A DNA stretch of 18,717 nucleotides. Origin: CAZVAR01 sp964625225. GTDB lineage: Bacteria > Pseudomonadota > Alphaproteobacteria > JAJUGE01. Under the pieces are notes generated by a model that was given only the letters and a program-made list of their open reading frames with translations, had not been told where the DNA came from and made no database searches. The position numbers and the translations under genes were made by a program. Of this stretch, positions 14,271 to 18,717 are shown in pieces. The stretch covers positions 1 to 18,717 of the forward strand of contig CAZVAR010000074.1 in NCBI GenBank assembly GCA_964625225.1, in the 5' to 3' direction. Within the stretch, counting starts at the first letter, position 1, and each line of letters starts with the position of its first letter.

Positions 14271-15227
14271 ATGCAGGTCGGATTCATCGGGCTCGGCATC
14301 ATGGGCGCCAGCATGGCGGCCAACCTTCAGAAGGCGGGCTACCGGCTGGTCGTGCACGATCTGCGGCGCGACGCGGCCGAGCGGCATCTCGCCGCCGGCG
14401 CGGCGTGGGCCGAGACGCCGCGTGCCGTCGCGGAGGCGGCCGACGTCGTGTTCACGTCGCTGCCGGGTCCGCCCGAGGTCGAGGCAGTCGCGCTCGGCGC
14501 CGGCGGGCTGATCGAAGGCATGCGCCGGGACAGCGCCTGCTTCGACCTGTCGACCAACGCGCCCGCGACCGTGCGGCGGATCCACGCCGCCTTCGCGGAG
14601 CGCGGCGCGCACATGCTCGACGCGCCCGTCAGCGGCGGGCCGCGCGGCGCGGCGACCGGCAGGCTCGCGCTGTGGGTCGGCGGCGAGCGCGCGGTGTTCG
14701 ACCGCCACCGCCCGCTGCTCGACGCGATCGGCGACCAGGCCCGGTATATCGGGCCGATCGGCGCCGGCACCGTCGCCAAGCTCACGCACAACTGTGCCGG
14801 CTATGCGATCCAGCGTGTCCTGTCGGAAGTGTTCACGATGGGCGTCAAGGCCGGCGTCGAGCCGCTCGCGCTGTGGGAGGCGGTGCGCCAGGGCGCGCTC
14901 GGCCGGCGGCGCACCTTCGACGGGCTGATCGACCAGTTCCTGCCGGGCGTCTACGACCCGCCGGCCTTCGCGCTGCGCCTCGCGCACAAGGACGTGACCC
15001 TGGCGACTGCGCTCGGCCGCGAGCTGGAGGTGCCGATGCCGATGGCGGAGCTGGCGCTCCAGGAGCTGACCGAGGCGCTCGGCCGTGGCTGGGGCGACCG
15101 GGATTCGCGGGTGGCCATGCTGCTGCAGCAGGAGCGCGCCGGCGTGAGCATCGCCGTCGAGCCGGAGCGCCTGCAGGCCGCGCTCGACCGCGACCGGCCG
15201 GCCGCGGACGACCCCAAGCACGGCTGA
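14271..15227 (+). CDS. NAD(P)-dependent beta-hydroxyacid dehydrogenase (3-hydroxyisobutyrate dehydrogenase family)
   Basis: This cytoplasmic enzyme has 318 residues and oxidises a beta-hydroxy acid or reduces the matching semialdehyde (3-hydroxyisobutyrate, tartronate semialdehyde and similar). Start ATG 14271 is fixed by GGGGAGGAG a few bases upstream and by the nucleotide-binding strand beginning at once: MQVGFIGLGIMGASMAANL. Other landmarks: substrate loop DAPVSGGPRGAATG (117-130), and GAGTVAKLTHNCAGYAI (164-180), with the catalytic Lys170 and Asn174. The all-alpha C-terminal domain runs to about residue 295, followed by a polar tail. His/Asp after the first strand pair (VVHDLRR) does not settle NAD against NADP. 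It has a separate leader region and is followed 135 bases later by the amidase-type gene. Confidence 0.92.
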   Translation: MQVGFIGLGIMGASMAANLQKAGYRLVVHDLRRDAAERHLAAGAAWAETPRAVAEAADVVFTSLPGPPEVEAVALGAGGLIEGMRRDSACFDLSTNAPATVRRIHAAFAERGAHMLDAPVSGGPRGAATGRLALWVGGERAVFDRHRPLLDAIGDQARYIGPIGAGTVAKLTHNCAGYAIQRVLSEVFTMGVKAGVEPLALWEAVRQGALGRRRTFDGLIDQFLPGVYDPPAFALRLAHKDVTLATALGRELEVPMPMAELALQELTEALGRGWGDRDSRVAMLLQQERAGVSIAVEPERLQAALDRDRPAADDPKHG

Positions 15228-15362
15228 GCCGCACCTGCGGCGAATCCCGGATCGCCCCGCCCCGGGCCGGCAGGGCCGGGCGCCGGCGCCGGCCGCGCTT
15301 GACCGGGCGGCCGGGTTGGGGCGAGGCTCGACGGAGATCGCCACGGACGGGGGTGCCGCGCC

Positions 15363-16313
15363 ATGCATCACGAGCTTCAAGCCTCTCCCGAGACCTGCCA
15401 GTGGGGCGTGTTCGACGCCCGGATCGCACCGGTCCTGGAAGTCGACTCGGGCGACCGGGTGACCATCCACACCGTCACCGGCGCGCCGGACACCACGCCC
15501 GCGGCCGACGCCGGCTTCTTCATTCCGCCCGAGCTGCCGGCGATTCACCGCGCGCTGACCCGGCCGCTCGGCGGCGGGCATCTGCTGACCGGGCCGGTCG
15601 CGGTCCGGGGGGCAAGGCCGGGGCAGGTGCTGGAGGTCCGCATCCTCGACATCGCCCTGCGGCAGGACTGGGGCTACAACGTGATCCGGCCGCTCGCCGG
15701 TGCCCTGCCGGAGGATTTCCACGAGACCCGGCTCTTGCATATCCCGCTGGATCGCGAGCGCGGGGTCGGCAAGCTGCCCTGGGGCGTCGATCTGCCGCTG
15801 CGGCCCTTCTTCGGCGTCATGGGCGTGGCGCCGCCGCCGGGCTGGGGCGGCTGCACCAGCCTGATCCCGCGCGCCTTCGGCGGCAATCTCGACAACAAGG
15901 AGCTGGTGCCCGGCACGACTCTCTACCTGCCGATCTTCGTCGAGGGCGCCCGCTTCTCGGTCGGCGACGGCCACGGCGTGCAGGGCGACGGCGAGGTCTG
16001 CGTCACCGCGATCGAAACGGCGCTGAGCGGCACCTTTGAGCTCGTCCTGCGCGACGATATGGAGCTCGACCTGCCGCGCGCCGAGACGCCGGAGGCCTAC
16101 ATCACCATGGCCTTCGACCCGGATCTGGACCAGGCGGCCAAGACCGCGCTGCGGCAGATGATCCGGCTGATCCAGGAGCGGGCCAACCTCTCGCGCGAGG
16201 ACGCCTATACGCTGTGCAGCCTCGCCGCCGACCTGCGCATCACGCAGATGGTCAACCAGCACAACGGCGTGCACGTGATGCTGGCCAAATCGGCCCTGCA
16301 CGGCACGCGGTGA
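15363..16313 (+). CDS. Acetamidase/formamidase family protein (FmdA/AmdA)
   Basis: This 316-residue enzyme belongs to the family that hydrolyses formamide, acetamide and short amides to the acid and ammonia. Landmarks: LTGPVAVRGARPGQVLEVRI (78-97), FFGVMGVAPPPGWG, the core FGGNLDNKEL, then LPIFVEGARFSVGDGHGVQG and GDGEVC, in which the conserved Asp/His/Glu residues form the probable metal and catalytic site. The protein is shorter than the roughly 400-residue classic formamidases and matches the shorter acetamidase-type group. There is no signal peptide. GGGGGTG lies about 10 bases before the ATG, and TTGACC (15299-15304) may be a -35 box. An SDR starts 13 bases after its stop, so the two form an operon. 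The real amide is unknown. Confidence 0.9.
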   Translation: MHHELQASPETCQWGVFDARIAPVLEVDSGDRVTIHTVTGAPDTTPAADAGFFIPPELPAIHRALTRPLGGGHLLTGPVAVRGARPGQVLEVRILDIALRQDWGYNVIRPLAGALPEDFHETRLLHIPLDRERGVGKLPWGVDLPLRPFFGVMGVAPPPGWGGCTSLIPRAFGGNLDNKELVPGTTLYLPIFVEGARFSVGDGHGVQGDGEVCVTAIETALSGTFELVLRDDMELDLPRAETPEAYITMAFDPDLDQAAKTALRQMIRLIQERANLSREDAYTLCSLAADLRITQMVNQHNGVHVMLAKSALHGTR

Positions 16314-16326
16314 GAGGGAGGGGACG

Positions 16327-17130
16327 ATGACGACCGCCAATCCCGCCTATCCCGAATCGGTCCTCGACCTGTTCCGGCTCGACGGCCGGATCGCGATCGT
16401 CACCGGCGGCGGCGCCGGGATCGGCCGCATGGCCTGCCACGTGCTGGCGCAGGCGGGGGCGACGGTCTGCGTCGCCGACATCGACCCGGCCGCCGCGGAG
16501 GCGGTCGCGGGCGAGGTGCGCGGCCGCGGCTTCGCTGCCGAGCCGCACGCGCTCGACGTGACGCAGGAAGGTTCGGTGGTCGACGTCTTCGCCGCCGTCG
16601 AGCGGGCGCACGGCCGGATCGACGTGCTGATCAACAATGCCGGCATCAACCGCCGCGCGGCCGCGGTCGAGATGAGCCTCGCCGCCTGGAACGAGGTCGT
16701 CGCGGTCAATCTGACCGGCGTGTTCCTCTGCGCCCGCGAGGCGGCGAAGCGGATGCTGCCGCGGCAGTCCGGCAGCATCGTCAATCTGGCCTCGATCTAC
16801 GGCCATGTCGGCAGCCAGATCACCAGCAGCGCCGCCTACATCGCGACCAAGGGCGCGGTCGTCAACCTGACCCGCGGCCTCGCCTGCGAGTGGGGGCCGT
16901 CGGGCGTGCGGGTCAACGCCATCGCGCCGACGTTCATCGAGACCGACCTGACCCGGCAGGCGATCTTCGGCCAGCAGGAGGTGCTGAACGCGATCGTGCA
17001 GCGCACGCCGCTGCGCCGCACCGGGGTGCCGCGCGACCTCGCCGGGGCGGTGCTCTACCTCGCCTCCGACGCCTCGTCGCTGGTGACCGGCCATTCGCTC
17101 GCGGTCGATGCCGGCTGGCTCGCGCACTGA
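16327..17130 (+). CDS. Short-chain dehydrogenase/reductase (classical SDR)
   Basis: This is a 267-residue Rossmann-fold oxidoreductase with all classical SDR marks: cofactor loop TGGGAGIG (26-33), ADID with acidic Asp51/Asp53 at the end of the second strand favouring NAD(H) over NADP(H), NNAG (103-106), catalytic Ser156, Tyr171 and Lys175 (YIATK), and the P-x-F-I-E-T-D region after the sixth strand (IAPTFIETDL). The C-terminal GHSLAVDAGWLAH is typical of the FabG/gluconate-dehydrogenase-like branch. GGGAGGGG lies just before the ATG. Tight 13-base spacing from the amidase-type gene indicates co-transcription and related substrates; gluconate 5-dehydrogenase-like or another hydroxy-acid activity is possible. 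Confidence 0.93.
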   Translation: MTTANPAYPESVLDLFRLDGRIAIVTGGGAGIGRMACHVLAQAGATVCVADIDPAAAEAVAGEVRGRGFAAEPHALDVTQEGSVVDVFAAVERAHGRIDVLINNAGINRRAAAVEMSLAAWNEVVAVNLTGVFLCAREAAKRMLPRQSGSIVNLASIYGHVGSQITSSAAYIATKGAVVNLTRGLACEWGPSGVRVNAIAPTFIETDLTRQAIFGQQEVLNAIVQRTPLRRTGVPRDLAGAVLYLASDASSLVTGHSLAVDAGWLAH

Positions 17131-17179
17131 GCGACCGGGCCTCCGCAGGCGGGCGGCCGGGGCCGGACGATTCTCGGCC

Positions 17180-17209
17180 TTGACCAGGGCATGGTCGGCT
17201 CACTAGGTT
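17180..17209 (+). promoter_or_regulatory. Candidate promoter of the ACT-Nudix operon
   Basis: TTGACC (17180-17185) and TAGGTT (17204-17209) are spaced by 18 bases, about 50 bases after the SDR stop. A start near 17216 would give a leader of about 115 bases before the ACT gene, long enough to hold the hairpin at 17262-17289. Confidence 0.45.
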
Positions 17210-17261
17210 AGCCGCTATGGGCATGTGCCGTCTCCATGCGCCGGCGATTCGGCGAATTAGC

Positions 17262-17289
17262 AGCCCGGTCCTCCTTGAGGGCCGGGGCT
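17262..17289 (+). promoter_or_regulatory. Leader hairpin upstream of the ACT-domain gene
   Basis: AGCCCGGTCCT (17262-17272) pairs with AGGGCCGGGGCT (17278-17289) around loop CCTTG, with one G-T pair and one bulged base. No T tract follows, so it is not an obvious terminator; a leader attenuator or translation control element is possible. Confidence 0.4.
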
Positions 17290-17331
17290 CTGCCGTTCGT
17301 CGTCTCAACTTGGCGCGGGAGTTTGCGCACC

Positions 17332-17634
17332 ATGTCTGCCTTCGCTTCCCCTGATCACCGATCGACCACCACCTGCTTTTCCGTCCAGGCCGCGACCGAG
17401 CCGTCGGTTATGGCGCGCGTGCTGGAGCTGTTCACCAAGCGCGGGCTGGTGCCGACACGCCTGCATGCCGATGTCGGCGGCCCGGGCGGGGACACCCTCA
17501 CCATCGACATCCAGATGCAGGGGCTGGCGCCGGACCTCGCCGCCTACATGGCCCGCTGCATGCGGCAGATCGCCTATGTCGAATGCGTGCTGACCTCGGA
17601 GCGGGGCGCGGTACCGGCGGCGCAGCGCGCCTGA
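17332..17634 (+). CDS. ACT-domain protein, IlvM-like (acetolactate synthase small-subunit type)
   Basis: This 100-residue protein consists of one ACT domain (about residues 12-92), the amino-acid-sensing fold of acetolactate synthase regulatory subunits. TTTCFSVQAATEPSVMARVLELFTKR gives the first strand and helix, GLVPTRLHADVG the second strand, and TLTIDIQMQG the third, closing with YVECVLTSE. Layout and length resemble E. coli IlvM. The start at 17332 is preferred over upstream in-frame starts (from 17236) because the ACT domain begins just after it and GGGAG lies 11 bases upstream. No catalytic acetolactate synthase subunit is in the window, so the partner, if any, is elsewhere. The Nudix gene starts 25 bases after the stop. 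Confidence 0.82.
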   Translation: MSAFASPDHRSTTTCFSVQAATEPSVMARVLELFTKRGLVPTRLHADVGGPGGDTLTIDIQMQGLAPDLAAYMARCMRQIAYVECVLTSERGAVPAAQRA

Positions 17635-17659
17635 GCCACACCGCGGCGGGCGGGGCGGC

Positions 17660-18505
17660 ATGAGCTTCCTCGACCGCATCGCCGAGTGCAACGCCCACGA
17701 CCTGGCCGGCTTCCGCCCGTTCCGGATCGGCGCCGCGGCGGTCGGCTGGGTCCGCCACGCTTTCGCCGAGCGGCTCGCCGCCTTCCCCGAAGTCTTCTCC
17801 GTGACCGCGGAGGCGGTGCGGCTGGCGGATCATCTGACCGACTTCACCGCCCGCAGCGCCGCGGTCGAGGCGGTGCTGCGCCGCTTCGCCGCGGAGGGCG
17901 TCATCACCGGCTGGCGGGAGGAGAAGTACCCGGTCGCGCCCTCCTTCGCGGCGCCGCCGCTGATGCAGATGGAGCGCGCCGCGGTCCCCTTCTTCGGCGT
18001 CCGCGCCTACGGCGTCCATCTCAACGGGTTTGTCCGGCGCGGCGGCCGGCTGGAGATGTGGGTCGCCCGCCGCGCCGAGGGCAAGCAGACCTATCCGGGC
18101 CTGCTTGACAATATCGTCGCCGGCGGCCAGCCGATCGGGCTCGGCATCCGCGAGAACCTGATCAAGGAGTGCGCCGAGGAGGCGGACATTCCTCCGGAGC
18201 TCGCCGCTCGCGCGGTGCCGGTCGGCGCCATCTCCTATCAGCACGAGACGCCGGAGGGCCTGAAGCCCGACGTCCAGTTCGTCTACGACCTCGAGCTGCC
18301 GCCCGGCTTCGTGCCGCGCAACACCGACGGCGAGATCGCGGAGTTCCATCTCTGGCCGGTCGAGCGGGTCGCCGAGATCGTCAGCGAGACGCGGGACTTC
18401 AAGTTCAACTGCAATCTGGTGGTGATCGATTTCCTGGTCCGCCACGGCCTGATCGGTCCGGAGCGGCCCGACTATGTGGAGATCGTCACCGGCCTGCACC
18501 GATGA
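17660..18505 (+). CDS. Nudix hydrolase with N-terminal DUF4743 (Tnr3 / thiamine-diphosphate hydrolase-like)
   Basis: This 281-residue protein is built as the DUF4743-Nudix family. Residues 1-115 are the DUF4743 region (CNAHDLAGFRPFRIG..., GWVRHAFAERL, WREEKYPVAPSF), and residues 116-265 the Nudix domain. VARRAEGKQTYPGLLDNIVA precedes a Nudix box GGQPIGLGIRENLIKEC-AEEAD (155-176), in which KE-C-A-EE supplies the metal-binding glutamates; as in this family, the first glutamate of the standard box is absent. Eukaryotic relatives (yeast YJR142W, plant NUDX20/24, the Nudix part of Tnr3) hydrolyse oxidised or otherwise damaged thiamine diphosphate; that role is inferred here. It lies 25 bases after the ACT gene, likely the same operon, and its last 20 bases overlap the converging rlmN. 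Confidence 0.9.
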   Translation: MSFLDRIAECNAHDLAGFRPFRIGAAAVGWVRHAFAERLAAFPEVFSVTAEAVRLADHLTDFTARSAAVEAVLRRFAAEGVITGWREEKYPVAPSFAAPPLMQMERAAVPFFGVRAYGVHLNGFVRRGGRLEMWVARRAEGKQTYPGLLDNIVAGGQPIGLGIRENLIKECAEEADIPPELAARAVPVGAISYQHETPEGLKPDVQFVYDLELPPGFVPRNTDGEIAEFHLWPVERVAEIVSETRDFKFNCNLVVIDFLVRHGLIGPERPDYVEIVTGLHR

Positions 18506-18717
18506 GCGGCCGCTGCACGCGACCGGCCGCCGCCTGCGCCGACTGGAGCTCGCTGCGCCGCTTCTTCTGGCTCGCCGACTTGAGCTGGCCGCAGGCGGCC
18601 AGGATGTCCTGCCCGCGCGGCGTGCGCACCGGGCTCGCATAGCCGCCCGCCACGACGATGTCGGAGAAGCGCCGGATCCGCTCCGGCGTCGAGCATTCGA
18701 ACGGCGCCCCCGGCCAC
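18486..18717 (-). CDS. rlmN: RlmN, dual-specificity 23S rRNA/tRNA adenine-C2 methyltransferase (C-terminal part)
   Basis: The minus strand encodes the last 76 codons of a gene that continues beyond the window. WPGAPFECSTPERIRRF, then GGYASPVRTPRGQDILAACG and QLKS, is the conserved RlmN C-terminus. RlmN is a radical-SAM enzyme that methylates A2503 of 23S rRNA and A37 of certain tRNAs. The Cys in AACGQL corresponds to the methyl-carrying catalytic cysteine (Cys355 in E. coli). A basic tail of about 30 residues (SASQKKRRSELQ...) follows, longer than needed for catalysis. The stop codon lies inside the 3' end of the Nudix gene, so the two genes overlap tail to tail by 20 bases. The radical-SAM CxxxCxxC motif is outside the window. 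Confidence 0.95.
   Translation of the reverse strand, partial: WPGAPFECSTPERIRRFSDIVVAGGYASPVRTPRGQDILAACGQLKSASQKKRRSELQSAQAAAGRVQRPLIGAGR

Noticed and set aside
14148..16340. 730-codon minus-strand open frame opposite the small RNA, dehydrogenase and amidase genes
   Set aside because: Composition is Arg/His/Asp/Gln-rich with no recognisable motif, while the opposite strand shows intact family signatures throughout.
11641..17130. A single operon for lyase, enoyl-CoA hydratase, dehydrogenase, amidase and SDR
   Set aside because: Gaps of 101, 357 and 135 bases, a full intrinsic terminator at 14031-14066 and separate promoter-like sites point to several units.
1..18717. CRISPR array, tRNA, rRNA, insertion sequence or prophage
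   Set aside because: No regular repeat-spacer pattern, no cloverleaf sequence, no transposase or integrase motif, and no terminal repeats were found on reading both strands.

Overview
The window is very GC-rich double-stranded bacterial DNA (G/C in nearly every third codon position). It has Shine-Dalgarno starts, TRAP-TAXI and tripartite tricarboxylate (TTT) transporters, and a small RNA that looks like the alphaproteobacterial suhB/mmgR (alpha-r8) family. It most resembles a chromosomal accessory-metabolism region of a high-GC alphaproteobacterium of Rhodospirillales type; genus cannot be told from the sequence. No tRNA, rRNA, transposase, phage gene or CRISPR array was seen.

Layout. 1-201 (minus): 5' end of an exported Ala/Pro-rich protein, cut by the window edge. 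478-3514 (plus): TRAP-TAXI importer (binding protein, then fused permease). 3863-4720 (plus): amidohydrolase of the 2-pyrone-4,6-dicarboxylate hydrolase type. 4764-7734 (minus): complete TTT importer tctC-tctB-tctA, convergent with the first block. 7924-8190 (plus): unrecognised 88-residue protein. 8228-9760 (minus): thiolase-like protein without the thiolase cysteine. 9761-10316: gene-free divergent region with a palindromic operator candidate and an extraordinary C-rich, roughly 10-bp-periodic tract. 10317-11546: MFS permease. 11641-13008: fumarase/aspartase-superfamily lyase. 13110-13913: enoyl-CoA hydratase-like protein. About 13990-14066: small RNA with a textbook terminator. 14271-15227: 3-hydroxyisobutyrate-dehydrogenase-type enzyme. 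15363-17130: acetamidase/formamidase-type enzyme plus SDR. 17332-18505: IlvM-like ACT protein plus a Nudix hydrolase of the DUF4743/Tnr3 type. 18486-18717 (minus): 3' end of rlmN, recognised from its conserved C-terminus.

How it fits together. The first 8 kb holds two independent periplasmic-receptor importers for organic acids flanking a pyrone/lactone-type hydrolase, which suggests scavenging of di- or tricarboxylates, perhaps from aromatic breakdown. The middle and right parts carry single enzymes for acyl-CoA, hydroxy-acid and amide chemistry, in short units with their own regulatory regions rather than in one long operon. The ACT/Nudix pair may link to thiamine-diphosphate-dependent acetolactate synthase, as the Nudix family acts on damaged thiamine diphosphate.

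The most unusual signals are non-coding: the small RNA at 13990-14066, the C-tract island at 9999-10145 (G-quadruplex potential on one strand, Rho-site-like on the other), and CTATCG half-sites shared by the tctC and thiolase-like promoter regions. No wholly new system is evident; the protein families are known, though several substrates are not.
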